Source: Methylobacterium organophilum (GTDB taxonomy: Bacteria > Pseudomonadota > Alphaproteobacteria > Rhizobiales > Beijerinckiaceae). Taken from it: 64,000 bases of DNA. Shown here in pieces: positions 43,720 through 52,791 of this stretch; position 1 is the first letter of the stretch; every line of letters begins with the position of its first letter. The stretch lies in the NCBI RefSeq assembly GCF_022179465.1, contig NZ_BPQV01000002.1, forward strand, positions 186,001 to 250,000, given 5' to 3'. Position numbers and translations under genes: made by a program. Below the pieces are notes generated by a model. It was not told the origin of the DNA. It saw nothing but the letters and a program-made list of their open reading frames with translations, and did not search any database.

Positions 43720-46401
43720 TCAGCCGGCCATGGTCTTCTTCACGGTCTCGACGAGCTGCTTCAGGCTGAAGGGCTTGGGCAGGAAGTTGAAGGTCTCGCC
43801 CTCGGGCAGGTTCTTGCGGAACGCGTCTTCCGCATAGCCGGAGACGAAGATCATCTTCAGGTCGGGCCGGCTCTTGCGCATCTCCCGAAGCAGAGTCGGG
43901 CCGTCCATCTCGGGCATGACCACATCCGACACGACGACATCGATGACGACGTCCTCCTGTTGGATCAGCTTCAGCGCCTCTATTCCGGAGGCCGCCTCGA
44001 GAACCGTATAGCCGCGGGCGGACAACGCACGGGAATTGACCGCGCGCACCGGATCCTCGTCCTCCACCAGCAGCACGGTGGCCTGGCCGGTATGGTCGGC
44101 TCCGACCTTGACCGGGGGCGGGGCGGGGGGTGCCGGGGCGGCCTCGGCCCCTGTGGGCGTAAGCGCTTGATCCGGAACGGCTTCCAGCGCCGGATCGGCC
44201 CGCAGCAGCACCGCCTGGGCCGGCTTCTGCGCCGACCGGCCGGCCTCGCCGGCAGGCTCCTCCGCCGGCTCGTGCCGGGGCAGGTAGATGCGGAAGGCCG
44301 TGCCCTCGCCGACCTTGGACTGGACGTCGATGGTGCCGCCCGACTGCTTGACGATGCCGAACACCGTCGAGAGCCCGAGTCCGGTGCCTTTGCCGATTTC
44401 TTTCGTCGTAAAGAACGGCTCGAAGATCTTCTCCATGACGTCCGGCGGAATACCTTCGCCGGTGTCGAGGACTTCGATCAACACGTGATCCCCTTCGGGC
44501 ACGCCGACCGGGCGCTCGCTTCCCTTGGCGACATTTGCGGTGCGGATCACCAGGCGGCCGCCCGAGGGCATCGCGTCCCGGGCATTGACCGCGAGGTTCA
44601 CGATCACCTGCTCGAACTGGTTCACGTCGGCCTTGATCGGCCAGATGTCGCGCCCGTGCTTCAGGTCGAGATCGACCCGCTCGCCGAGCAGCCGCTTCAG
44701 GAGCAGGGTCAGGTCGGAGAGCGCCTCCCCGACATTCATCACCTCCGGTCGCAGGGTCTGGCGCCGGGAGAAGGCGAGCAGCTGGCGCACCAGGCCCGCG
44801 GCCCGGTTCGCGTTCTGCTTGATCTGCATGATGTCCTGAAAGACGTGGTCCGTCGGCTTGTGGCTCGCGATGAGCAGGTCCGAATAGCCGATGATCGCCT
44901 GCAGCACGTTGTTGAAATCGTGGGCGATTCCGCCGGCGAGCTGGCCGACCGTGTCCATCTTCTGGGTCTGGGCGATCTGCTGCTCGAGCTGGCGCTGGGC
45001 GGTGGTGTCCAGGGCGTAGAGGATCACCCGCTCGCGGTCGCCGAGCCCGTCCTCGGCGGAGCCGGAGGAGCCCTCCGAACCGGCGGCGCTCAGCCAGACC
45101 CGGGCGGAGCGGTTGCCGGCCCCGACGAGGCCGACCTCGATCGGCTCGGCCTCGCCGAAGCCCCCCGTCGCCCGGGCGAGGGCCGCGTCCACGGTGCCCC
45201 GGTCGCGCTCGATCACCGCCTCGCGCATCACCGGCTCGGCGAAGCCGTCGCCGTCCTCCGTGGGCTGGCGCGGCATGCCGCCGAACAGGCGCACGAAGGA
45301 GGCGTTGGCCCGGGCGATCCGCCCGGTCTGGTCGAGGGTGGCGATGGCGATCGGGCTGTTGTTGAGGAAGCGCGCGAGCCGCACCTCGGCCGCCCGCTGC
45401 GGCTCGTCGCTCTCGGCGCCGGCGGAGCGGTTGAGCACGAAGGTACGCGACGGCCCGGGCTTGCCGTCCTGGCCGAAGGCGACCCGGTGATAGAGCCGTG
45501 CGGGGAGGGGATGGCCGTTGCGCCGGCGCAGGTCGACGTCGAAGCGGTCGGTGCGCACCTCGCCCGCAAGCCCGGCGGCGCCGATGAACACGTCGGCGCC
45601 GGGCGCGATCTCGGTGAGGCGCAGGCCGCCCGAGCCCACCGTGGCGAGGTCGTAGCCGAGCCAGGAGGCCAGCGTCGCATTCATGTAGACGATCGACCCG
45701 GCCGGATCGATCGAGAGGAAGCCGGCCGGGGCGTGGTCGAGATAGTCGATCGCGTGCTGGAGCTCCTGGAAGACGTTCTCCTGGCGCTCGCGCTCGTGGG
45801 TGATGTCGCTCACCGTCCAGAGCACCGCCGCCCGCCGCGTCCGGGCGATCGGGCGCACGGAGATGCGGTACCAGGCGAAGTCGCGCTCCGGCGCGCCGCC
45901 GGGCGGGGGCGACATCCGGATCTCCTCCGTATGCGCGCGGTCGTCCCGGGCGGCCTGGGCGAGGCGATAGACCGCCTCCGACACCTCCGGCGCGCCCACG
46001 AAGATGCGCTCCACGGAGCGCAGGGTGCTGAAGCTGTCGCCGCCGGAGAGGCGCATATAGGCCTCGTTGGCGTAGATCAGCCGGCCGCCCTCCTCGACGA
46101 CGACGGTGCCCTCGGGGGCCGCGTCGACGATGCCGCGGGTGATGTCGTCGCGGGCCGAGGGGCCGGCAAGCTGAAGCGCGCCGATCGCCAGGGCGAAGAG
46201 GAAGAACACGCCCGCCATGGCGAGCAGCGCCAGAAGCCCCAGGATGAGGGGCTGCGCCTGCTCGTTGGCAACGAAGGACAGGCCGACGGCGGCGCCGACC
46301 AGCAGCCCGGCCAGCATCAGCAGCAGGCCGACCCGGCCCGGCCGCTCGGATCGATCGATAGAGCCCACCGCCGGAACCGGCGCTCCGCCCGCCTCAGCCA
46401 T
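43720..46401 (-). CDS. cckA: Cell-cycle hybrid histidine kinase CckA
   Basis: Membrane kinase of 893 residues that phosphorylates CtrA and CpdR through ChpT. Two membrane helices (about 24-43 and 52-74) are followed by two or three PAS domains, the H-box [20 protein letters not shown]-box [12 protein letters not shown]-boxes [11 protein letters not shown] and [18 protein letters not shown], and a receiver with [14 protein letters not shown] and Lys in FLPKPFSLK. This domain order and the SGG motif are typical of CckA. The stop codon lies 253 bases upstream of the recA start, and both genes are on the same strand. A CtrA-type site in the neighbouring flagellar promoter fits its role. Confidence 0.9.
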   Translation of the reverse strand: MAEAGGAPVPAVGSIDRSERPGRVGLLLMLAGLLVGAAVGLSFVANEQAQPLILGLLALLAMAGVFFLFALAIGALQLAGPSARDDITRGIVDAAPEGTVVVEEGGRLIYANEAYMRLSGGDSFSTLRSVERIFVGAPEVSEAVYRLAQAARDDRAHTEEIRMSPPPGGAPERDFAWYRISVRPIARTRRAAVLWTVSDITHERERQENVFQELQHAIDYLDHAPAGFLSIDPAGSIVYMNATLASWLGYDLATVGSGGLRLTEIAPGADVFIGAAGLAGEVRTDRFDVDLRRRNGHPLPARLYHRVAFGQDGKPGPSRTFVLNRSAGAESDEPQRAAEVRLARFLNNSPIAIATLDQTGRIARANASFVRLFGGMPRQPTEDGDGFAEPVMREAVIERDRGTVDAALARATGGFGEAEPIEVGLVGAGNRSARVWLSAAGSEGSSGSAEDGLGDRERVILYALDTTAQRQLEQQIAQTQKMDTVGQLAGGIAHDFNNVLQAIIGYSDLLIASHKPTDHVFQDIMQIKQNANRAAGLVRQLLAFSRRQTLRPEVMNVGEALSDLTLLLKRLLGERVDLDLKHGRDIWPIKADVNQFEQVIVNLAVNARDAMPSGGRLVIRTANVAKGSERPVGVPEGDHVLIEVLDTGEGIPPDVMEKIFEPFFTTKEIGKGTGLGLSTVFGIVKQSGGTIDVQSKVGEGTAFRIYLPRHEPAEEPAGEAGRSAQKPAQAVLLRADPALEAVPDQALTPTGAEAAPAPPAPPPVKVGADHTGQATVLLVEDEDPVRAVNSRALSARGYTVLEAASGIEALKLIQQEDVVIDVVVSDVVMPEMDGPTLLREMRKSRPDLKMIFVSGYAEDAFRKNLPEGETFNFLPKPFSLKQLVETVKKTMAG

Positions 46402-46531
46402 CAGTCATCATCCATCCGGCGCGCCGTCCGGCCGGCCCGCACCCTGTCGCGTCCCGGCCCGAGGGGGGCAAAGCGCCCGATATCGCTCGCAAAAAAAGGT
46501 GCATAAACCGTGGCGTCCGGCCGTTCCGGCC

Positions 46532-47599
46532 TCACGCGGCCCGGCGACGCAGGCGAAGCACGAAACCAATCACCTCCGCAACCGCACGGTAGTGTTCCGC
46601 CGGGATCTCCTCGCCGACCTCGACGGTGGCATGCAGGGCGCGGGCGAGGGGCGGGTTCTCCATCACCGGCACGTCGTGGTCCTTGGCGAGGGCCCGGATG
46701 CGCAGCGCCAAGGAATCGACGCCCTTGGCGACGCAGATCGGTGCGGGCATGCCGGGCTCGTAGCGCAGGGCCACGGCGAAGTGGGTCGGGTTGGTCACGA
46801 CCACGGTGGCGGTCGGCACGGCGGCCATCATCCGCTTCTTCACCCGCGCATTGCGCAGCTGCCGCAGGCGTCCCTTCACCTCGGGATTGCCCTCGCTCTC
46901 CTTGTGCTCCTGCTTCAACTCCTCCTTGGACATGCGCAGGCGCTGGCGCCAGCGGTAGCGCTGGTAGAAGGCATCCCCGAGCACGATCGCGAGATAGGCC
47001 GCGAGCATGCCGCCCATCATCCGCAGGCTCAAGGACAGGACCGCCTGGAGCAGGCCGCCGGGTTCGAGATGGGCGAAGGATTCGAGCCGGTCCCGTTCGC
47101 TCCAGAGCAGCGTCCCGGCCACCGCGCCGACGACGATGAGCTTGGCGAGGCCCTTGCCGAACTGGAACCAGGCCTCCATCCCGAAGATGCGCTTGATACC
47201 CGAGAGCGGCGAGATCCGCTCGAATTTCGGCATCAGGGTCTCGGCGGTGAAGACCGGGCGATGCTGGAGGAAACCCGCCGCCAGCGCCGCCACGCCGGCC
47301 ACGCCCGCCGGAATCGCCAGCGCCTGCAGCACGATCAGGAAGGTGCGGCCGGCGATGCCGGCATAGGCATGCTCGTCCGAGGGCACGGCATGGGCATTGG
47401 CCAGGAAGCCCCGCATGTCGAAGAGCAGCCGCCGCGCCACGGGCGAGGCGGCGACCAGCAGCACCAGGGTGAAGGCGCCGAGGATCGCGAAGGTGTTGAT
47501 CTCGACGCTGGTGGCGACGTCGCCGCGCTCGATCGCCTGTTCCAGACGCCGCGGGGTCGGGTCTTCGGTCTTGTCTTCCTGCTCGGCGCCCTCGGCCAC
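46532..47599 (-). CDS. flhB: Flagellar export protein FlhB
   Basis: Inner-membrane component of the flagellar type III export gate that switches substrate specificity by autocleavage, 355 residues. N-terminus AEGAEQEDKTEDPTPRRLEQ is typical; four membrane segments follow, then the cleavage motif NPTH in TVVVTNPTHFAVALRY and the cytoplasmic domain APICVAKGVDSLALRIR. All essential marks are present. It lies 26 bases after fliR in the same operon. Confidence 0.95.
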   Translation of the reverse strand: MAEGAEQEDKTEDPTPRRLEQAIERGDVATSVEINTFAILGAFTLVLLVAASPVARRLLFDMRGFLANAHAVPSDEHAYAGIAGRTFLIVLQALAIPAGVAGVAALAAGFLQHRPVFTAETLMPKFERISPLSGIKRIFGMEAWFQFGKGLAKLIVVGAVAGTLLWSERDRLESFAHLEPGGLLQAVLSLSLRMMGGMLAAYLAIVLGDAFYQRYRWRQRLRMSKEELKQEHKESEGNPEVKGRLRQLRNARVKKRMMAAVPTATVVVTNPTHFAVALRYEPGMPAPICVAKGVDSLALRIRALAKDHDVPVMENPPLARALHATVEVGEEIPAEHYRAVAEVIGFVLRLRRRAA

Positions 47600-47625
47600 G
47601 ACTCACACCTCCCCGACGGGGCGTG

Positions 47626-48390
47626 TCAGCGCCCGAGGAAATCGCCGAGATAGCGGCCGAGATCGTCCAGGAAAACGCCCATCACCACCCCCAGCGCCCC
47701 GAGCAGGATCAGCATGCCGATCAGGATCGAGGCGGGGACGGCGACGAAGAACACCTGCAATTGCGGCATCAGCCGCGACAACACGCCGAGCCCGAGATTG
47801 AACAGGATCGCGAAGGCGATGAAGGGCGCCGAGATCTGCAGGGCGAGGGCGAAGCCCCGCGCCATGGCCCTGAGGGCGAGCTGCGCCGCCTCCCCCAAGC
47901 CCGGCACCCCCTCGGGCGGGAGCAGGGTGTAGCTGCGCCCGACCGCCTCCAGGGCGAGATGGTGCAGGTCGGTGGCGAAGATCAGCGTCACCCCGAGCAG
48001 CGTCAGGAAGTTGCCGAGCGCCGCCTGCTGGCCGCCCATGGTCGGGTCGACGGTCATGGCATAGGACAGGCCGAGCGCCTGCGAGATCACGATGCCCGCC
48101 GTCTGCAGGGCGGCGAGCACCATGCGCACCGCGAGCCCCAGCACGAGCCCGACCACCAGCTCGCCGAAGAGCAGCGCGATCAGCCCGGGGCCCGCCAGGG
48201 CGCCGTTCGTCGCCGGCAGGAGCGGCCGGACCATGGGGAAGAGCAGGAGCGCCACCAGCAGGGCGAAGGCGAGCCGGATCCGCGCCGAGACGAGCTGCTC
48301 GCCGATTCCCGGCATCAGCATGATGAGGGTGCCGACCCGCGCGAAGGTGAGCAGGTAGGCCGCCGCGATTCCCGGCAGGAGCAGGTTCAT
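47626..48390 (-). CDS. fliR: Flagellar export protein FliR
   Basis: Inner-membrane export-gate protein of 254 residues with about six hydrophobic segments. LLPGIAAAYLLTFARVGTL at the N-terminus and QAALGNFLTLLGVTLIFATD, AFIAFAILFNLGLGVLSRL and the GVFLDDLGRYLGDFL C-terminus fit the family. It forms the export gate with FliP and FliQ. fliQ is 29 bases upstream and flhB 26 bases downstream. Confidence 0.93.
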   Translation of the reverse strand: MNLLLPGIAAAYLLTFARVGTLIMLMPGIGEQLVSARIRLAFALLVALLLFPMVRPLLPATNGALAGPGLIALLFGELVVGLVLGLAVRMVLAALQTAGIVISQALGLSYAMTVDPTMGGQQAALGNFLTLLGVTLIFATDLHHLALEAVGRSYTLLPPEGVPGLGEAAQLALRAMARGFALALQISAPFIAFAILFNLGLGVLSRLMPQLQVFFVAVPASILIGMLILLGALGVVMGVFLDDLGRYLGDFLGR

Positions 48391-48419
48391 GGCCCGTCAT
48401 AGCAGGGGACCGGCCAAGG

Positions 48420-48686
48420 TTAACCGCCGGATGCGATCCGGGCGGCGATGCGGGTCATGTAGCCGGCCAGCGCGTCGCCCATGAACGGCAGCATCAGCAG
48501 CATGGCGCCGAACACCGCGACGATCTTGGGCACGTAGATCAGCGTCTGTTCCTGGATCTGGGTGAGCGCCTGGAACAGGGAGACGGCGAGGCCCACGAGG
48601 AGGGCCACGATCATGAGCGGTCCGGCGACCTTCAGGAAGGTGAAGATGCCGTCGCGGGCGATGTCGAGGATGGCGAGGCCGGTCAC
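48420..48686 (-). CDS. fliQ: Flagellar export protein FliQ
   Basis: Small export-gate membrane protein, 88 residues, with two hydrophobic helices (about 16-40 and 50-76). VGLAVSLFQALTQIQEQTL and YVPKIVAVFGAMLLMLPFMG are family marks. Its position between fliE and fliR is typical. Its stop codon is part of an AT-rich GGTTAACC palindrome at 48416-48423. Confidence 0.93.
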   Translation of the reverse strand: MTGLAILDIARDGIFTFLKVAGPLMIVALLVGLAVSLFQALTQIQEQTLIYVPKIVAVFGAMLLMLPFMGDALAGYMTRIAARIASGG

Positions 48687-48697
48687 GGGCGAAGTCC

Positions 48698-49021
48698 TCA
48701 GATCGGCATCCGCATGATCTCTTCGTAAGCCGAGATCACGCGGTCGCGCACGGCGACGAGGGTCTGGAGGGCGGTCTCGCTCTCCGCGACGGCGGTGACG
48801 ACGTCGACGACGTTCGCCTTGCCCCCGGCGACGGCGAGCGCCTGCCCGTCCGCCTTGGCGCCGGCCTGGGCGATGTTGTCGAGGGTCTGGGTCAGGAGGG
48901 CCGAGAAGCCGCCGTCCGAGCCGCTGGTCTGAAGCGGCTTCTGGACGGCGCCCGTGCGCCCGACGGACTGGGCGGCGGCGTAGGCGCCGGCGGCGAAAGC
49001 GGAGGTGGCCATGCGCGTCAC
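48698..49021 (-). CDS. fliE: Flagellar hook-basal body protein FliE
   Basis: MS ring to rod adapter, 107 residues. The C-terminal half has the family segment VNVVDVVTAVAESETALQTL with VRDRVISAYEEIMRMPI. The start is GTG 49021, which overlaps the flgC stop by GTGA; ATG 49012 is the alternative. The N-terminus is short and hydrophobic, as usual for this export substrate. Confidence 0.92.
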   Translation of the reverse strand: MTRMATSAFAAGAYAAAQSVGRTGAVQKPLQTSGSDGGFSALLTQTLDNIAQAGAKADGQALAVAGGKANVVDVVTAVAESETALQTLVAVRDRVISAYEEIMRMPI

Positions 49022-49428
49022 GCCTTCAGGATTTCGAGGGTGCGGGAGATCATCCGCCGCGTCGCGGTGACCATGTTCAGGTTCGCCTCGTAGGAGCGCT
49101 GGGCCTCGCGCATGTCCATGTTCTCGACGAGCGCGTTCACGTTGGGCAGGCGCACCTCGCCGCGGGCGTCGGCGGAGGGGTTGTTGGGATCGTACTTCGT
49201 GCGGAACGGGCTCTGGTCGCGGCGCACGCGGCCGGTCTCGAGCACGTTCGCGCCGAGCTCGCGGTCGAAATGCTGGCTGAAGGTCGGGATCTTGCGCCGA
49301 TAGGGCTCGCCGCCGGCATTCGGGGAGACCGAATCCGCGTTGGCGATGTTCTCGGCGATGACCCGCATGCGGCCGGACTGGGCCTTGAGGCCCGAAGCGG
49401 CGATCGCCAGCGTCTTGATGAAATCCAT
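49018..49428 (-). CDS. flgC: Flagellar proximal rod protein FlgC
   Basis: Rod protein of 136 residues. N-terminal LAIAASGLKAQSGRMRVIAE and NIANADS are the rod-protein signature; the C-terminal VNALVENMDMREAQRSYEAN and LNMVTATRRMISRTLEIL are the matching coiled-coil end. It follows flgB by 21 bases and overlaps fliE. Standard length. Confidence 0.95.
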   Translation of the reverse strand: MDFIKTLAIAASGLKAQSGRMRVIAENIANADSVSPNAGGEPYRRKIPTFSQHFDRELGANVLETGRVRRDQSPFRTKYDPNNPSADARGEVRLPNVNALVENMDMREAQRSYEANLNMVTATRRMISRTLEILKA

Positions 49429-49449
49429 GGCCGCCTCGCGTCAGGATCG

Positions 49450-49869
49450 TCAGCGCTTGCCGACGGCGATCTTCAGGGCCTCAAGGCTCTTCTGGTAGAG
49501 CGAGGCGGCGAGCTGATAGTCCGACTGGTTGTCGCCGGCCTTCAGCATCTCCTCCTCGAGATTCACGCCGTTCCCGCTCGGCCGCACCTCGAAGCCCTGA
49601 AAGCGGCGGGGATCGGCCCCCGCGCCGGAGGCCGCCGCCAGCCCGATATGGTTCGGGCTCGTCCGGGCGAGGCCGTCGCTGCCGATCTCGGCGGAGGCGG
49701 GCGCGGCGAGCCCGCGGATCTCGTTGGGACTCGGCATCGACAGATCGCGGGGCTTGAAGCCCGGCATGTCGGCATTGGCCACGTTCTCGGCGAGGAGCGA
49801 CTGGCGCGCCTGGTGCCAGTGCATCTTGGTGCGCAGCATCCCGAGGATGGGCAGGTCGGTCAGAGACAT
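49450..49869 (-). CDS. flgB: Flagellar proximal rod protein FlgB
   Basis: First rod protein and first gene of the minus-strand flagellar unit, 139 residues from ATG 49869. HQARQSLLAENVANADMPGF is the rod-protein N-terminal signature; LEEEMLKAGDNQSDYQLAAS and LYQKSLEALKIAVG form the C-terminal part. The divergent fliO gene starts 274 bases away across a CtrA-type site. Confidence 0.93.
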   Translation of the reverse strand: MSLTDLPILGMLRTKMHWHQARQSLLAENVANADMPGFKPRDLSMPSPNEIRGLAAPASAEIGSDGLARTSPNHIGLAAASGAGADPRRFQGFEVRPSGNGVNLEEEMLKAGDNQSDYQLAASLYQKSLEALKIAVGKR

Positions 49870-49962
49870 CGGATCCAGAGCCCTCGGCGCGGTCAGGGCC
49901 GCTCCCCGCCGGCCGCCCCCTCGGGGAGCGGGGCCGGTGGGCAAAATCTGCCGCCTGCATGG

Positions 49963-49977
49963 TTAATGGAGCGTTAA
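49963..49977. promoter_or_regulatory. CtrA-type binding site TTAA-N7-TTAA
   Basis: TTAA at 49963-49966, seven bases (TGGAGCG), TTAA at 49974-49977: a perfect match to the full CtrA box. It lies in the 273-base gap between the divergent flgB and fliO genes, 94 bases from the flgB start and 166 from the fliO start. A half-site GTTAAC is at 50036-50041. CtrA, the output of CckA (gene at 43720), controls flagellar genes in alphaproteobacteria. Confidence 0.7.
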
Positions 49978-50104
49978 GCGATCCGACCGCGGGACGCGTC
50001 TCGGCGTGCCGGCCGCTGGGGCGCCCGGGGAAACTGTTAACGAAATCCTTCCCTTGATTGCCCAGGCCGCTTCGGGCGGCGATACTGTTCCAGGTGTAAT
50101 GCGT

Positions 50105-50123
50105 AGGGCCTTTCTGCGGCCCT
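50105..50123 (+). promoter_or_regulatory. Hairpin in the fliO leader
   Basis: AGGGCC and GGCCCT form a perfect 6-base stem with a seven-base loop, ending 19 bases before the fliO start at 50143. It would sit in the transcript leader and could affect translation. Function unknown. Confidence 0.35.
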
Positions 50124-50142
50124 GAACCGAGAGTGTCGGGTC

Positions 50143-51435
50143 TTGCAGTCCTTTTTCAGTTCGGACGGCTCGTTCCTCCTTCAGTTTCTGGTCGTCTTCC
50201 TCGTCATTCTCGTCCTGTTGATGGGCGCGGTCTTCCTGTTCCGGCGGCTCGTCGGGCGGGGGATGTCGCTCTCGTCCAAGACGACCCAGCGCGGGCGCCA
50301 GCCGCGGCTCGGCATCGTCGACATCTACGAGCTCGACCGGGCCCGCCAGCTCATCCTGCTGCGCCGGGACAATGTCGAGCACCTGCTCCTCGTCGGCGGC
50401 CCGAACGACGTGGTGATCGAGCGCAACATCCAGCGGGGCGCCGGCACCCGGCTCGGCCCGGAGCTGATACGGCCCGAGCTCGCCCCCGACGCCGCGCCCG
50501 GCGCGGAGGGAGAAGGGCCGAGCCTGGATTCGCCGCAGGCGGAACAGTCGCTGTTCGCGGAGCCGGTCTTCGCGATGCCGACCGTCGTGGAGACCCCGCC
50601 GCCTTCGCTCGCGCCGAAGGCCGCGCAACCCGAGCCGTCGCTTCCGGATCAGGGGCTCTTCGTTCCCGAGCCTCCCGCGGAGGAGGCGTCGACGCCGCAG
50701 AGCCGCACCAGGGCCGCCCTCTCGACGGCGAGCCGGGTCGTGATGCGGCGGACCCCGCCGCCGCTGGTCACGCCCAAGCTCGAACCGGCCTCCGAGCGCC
50801 AGCGCGACAAGCCCGACCTGTCCGCTGCGGAATCCTTCGGGCCGCCCCCCGTGCTGCCGCCGGGCGAGACGCGCCCGGTCGACCCGGCGGTGCTCTCGGA
50901 CATGGCGCGCCAGCTCCAGGATGCCCTGCGCCGGCCGTCCTCCGCCGTGACCCCGGCCCCGGCCCGGCAGGCCGGGCTCGGGCCCGTCCTCCCCACCGGC
51001 ATTCCGCCCGCGCCGGATTCCAGCGCCTCCGCCTCGCTCCCCGGACCGGATCCGATCGCGGCCGGCATGGCGGCCTCCCAGGCTCTGAACCCGACGCCAT
51101 CGCCCGAGGACGCGCCCGCCCGTCCGAACGCACCGGAGAGCACGGAGAATCCGGCGGCGCCCGTCGCCGCTTCGAAGCCGGCACCGCCTCTGCCTCCGAA
51201 GCCGGCGCCCCTGGCTTCGAAGCCGGAGCCGGGGACGCTTCGAAGCCCCCCGATCCCCGTTCCGCCGCCGGCCGCCGTCGCCGGGCCGGAAAAGCCCGCC
51301 GAGCTTGCCGCCGATCCGAAGCCCGCCGCCCCCCAGCCCGGCGCGGCGCCGGCCTCGCCCAATCCCTTCTCGGTGGAGGAGATCGAGGCCGAATTCGCGC
51401 GTCTGCTGGGGCGTCCGATCGACAAGAAGAACTGA
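50143..51435 (+). CDS. fliO: Flagellar biosynthesis protein FliO with long Pro/Ala-rich tail
   Basis: A 430-residue protein. The N-terminal 20-100 region is FliO-like: one membrane helix (FLLQFLVVFLVILVLLMGAV), then RLVGRGMSL and the domain IVDIYELDRARQLILLRRDN with EHLLLVGGPNDVVIERNI. From about residue 110 the protein is a disordered Pro, Ala and Glu-rich tail, unlike the 90-150-residue usual FliO. FliO helps assemble the FliP ring. The start is TTG 50143. fliP follows 82 bases after the stop. Confidence 0.8.
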   Translation: MQSFFSSDGSFLLQFLVVFLVILVLLMGAVFLFRRLVGRGMSLSSKTTQRGRQPRLGIVDIYELDRARQLILLRRDNVEHLLLVGGPNDVVIERNIQRGAGTRLGPELIRPELAPDAAPGAEGEGPSLDSPQAEQSLFAEPVFAMPTVVETPPPSLAPKAAQPEPSLPDQGLFVPEPPAEEASTPQSRTRAALSTASRVVMRRTPPPLVTPKLEPASERQRDKPDLSAAESFGPPPVLPPGETRPVDPAVLSDMARQLQDALRRPSSAVTPAPARQAGLGPVLPTGIPPAPDSSASASLPGPDPIAAGMAASQALNPTPSPEDAPARPNAPESTENPAAPVAASKPAPPLPPKPAPLASKPEPGTLRSPPIPVPPPAAVAGPEKPAELAADPKPAAPQPGAAPASPNPFSVEEIEAEFARLLGRPIDKKN

Positions 51436-51516
51436 GACCTGCGGGCGCATTCGGCGGAGGGGCGTGGCTTCGCGCCGCTTGCCGGAGGCGGAGCCCCGAC
51501 GCAGGTTGCCCGCGCC

Positions 51517-52272
51517 ATGAGCCGGCCGAATCACTTCCTTTCCAGACGTCTCGCCGGCCTCGGCCTGGGCTTCCTGCTCCTGGTGGGCGGTCCGAGCCTC
51601 GCCGTCGCGCAGAGCCTGACCGTCGATCTCGGCACGGGCGGAGCGACCGAGCGGGCGCTCCAGCTTGTCGCGCTGATCACGGTGCTGGCGCTCGCGCCCT
51701 CCGTGCTGGTGATGGCCACCTCCTTCACGCGGATCGTGGTGGTGCTGTCGATCCTGCGCTCGGCGCTCGGCACGCAGACCGCGCCGCCCAATGCCGTCAT
51801 CGTGAGCCTGGCGCTGTTCCTCACCGCCTTCGTCATGGCCCCGACGGGCCGGGAGGCCTACCGCGCGGGAATCGAGCCCCTGGTGGCGGGGCAGATCAGC
51901 CAGTCGCAGGCCTTCGAGCGGGCCTCGGCCCCCTTCAAGACCTTCATGCTGCGCAATGTGCGGGAGAAGGACCTGAAGCTCTTCCTCGACATGGCGAAGG
52001 TGCCCACGCCCTCCGGGCCGGAGGCGGTGGGGCTGGAGATCGTGACGCCCGCCTTTATGATCTCGGAGCTGCGCCGGGCCTTCGAGATCGGCTTCCTCCT
52101 GTTCATCCCCTTCCTGATCATCGATCTGGTGGTCGCCTCGGTGCTGATGGCGGTCGGCATGATGATGGTGCCGCCCGCCACCGTGGCGCTCCCGTTCAAG
52201 CTGATCTTCTTCGTGCTCGTCGACGGCTGGACGCTGGTGGCGGGCTCGCTGATCCAGAGCTACGGCGCCTGA
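51517..52272 (+). CDS. fliP: Flagellar export protein FliP
   Basis: Export-gate core protein of 251 residues. It has a cleavable signal peptide (about 1-31, ending AVAQ), four membrane helices and the diagnostic segments SVLVMATSFTRIVVVLSILR, LGTQTAPPNAVIVSLALFLT, TPAFMISELRRAFEIGFLLF and MGMMMVPPATVALPFKLIFF-like MVPPATVALPFKLIFFVLVD. The pairing with fliO on the opposite strand to fliQ-fliR-flhB splits the export-gate genes into two units. Confidence 0.95.
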   Translation: MSRPNHFLSRRLAGLGLGFLLLVGGPSLAVAQSLTVDLGTGGATERALQLVALITVLALAPSVLVMATSFTRIVVVLSILRSALGTQTAPPNAVIVSLALFLTAFVMAPTGREAYRAGIEPLVAGQISQSQAFERASAPFKTFMLRNVREKDLKLFLDMAKVPTPSGPEAVGLEIVTPAFMISELRRAFEIGFLLFIPFLIIDLVVASVLMAVGMMMVPPATVALPFKLIFFVLVDGWTLVAGSLIQSYGA

Positions 52273-52380
52273 GCGCCGCGGCCCTGCCCAACCAGGAATT
52301 GACTCCGCCGCGCCGTTGCAGGCGCAGTGACGCTGCGGCGCGACAATCGGCGGCCGCGGGAAGACGAGGACGATGGCATC

Positions 52381-52788
52381 ATGGGCGTCGAGACGATCAC
52401 TGCGACCTGGGGTCCGCGCATGCTCAGCATCCTGCGGATCGTCTCGGGGCTCGTCTTCATGGCGCACGGCACCCAGAAGATCCTGGGCTTCCCGGCGAGC
52501 GCCATGAACCCGCCGATCCTGTCGATGCCGGGCATCGCTGGCCTGCTCGAGCTTGTCGGCGGCGCCCTGCTGATCGTCGGCTTCCTCAGCCGCCCGGTCG
52601 CCTTCATCCTGTCGGGCGAGATGGCGGTCGCCTATTTCCTCGCCCATGCGCCGAAGAGCTTCTTCCCGGCGCTGAACGGGGGCGATGCCGCGATCCTGTT
52701 CTGCTTCGTCTTCCTCTACATCGCAGTGGCCGGCCCCGGCCCCTGGAGCGTCGATGCGCAGCTGCGGCGCGGCACCGCTGCCGTCTGA
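52381..52788 (+). CDS. DoxX family membrane protein
   Basis: A 135-residue protein with four membrane segments. ILRIVSGLVFMAHGTQKILG and GIAGLLELVGGALLIVGFLS are typical of the DoxX/DoxD family. The family includes subunits of thiosulfate:quinone oxidoreductase and many small membrane proteins of unknown role. ATG 52381 was chosen; a GTG at 52327 would add 18 residues. No partner gene is present. Confidence 0.8.
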   Translation: MGVETITATWGPRMLSILRIVSGLVFMAHGTQKILGFPASAMNPPILSMPGIAGLLELVGGALLIVGFLSRPVAFILSGEMAVAYFLAHAPKSFFPALNGGDAAILFCFVFLYIAVAGPGPWSVDAQLRRGTAAV

Positions 52789-52791
52789 TCG

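Noticed and set aside
49963-52647. 894-codon open frame on the minus strand opposite fliO and fliP
   Set aside because: fliP motifs are clear on the plus strand; the frame is His/Arg/Gly-rich composition artefact.
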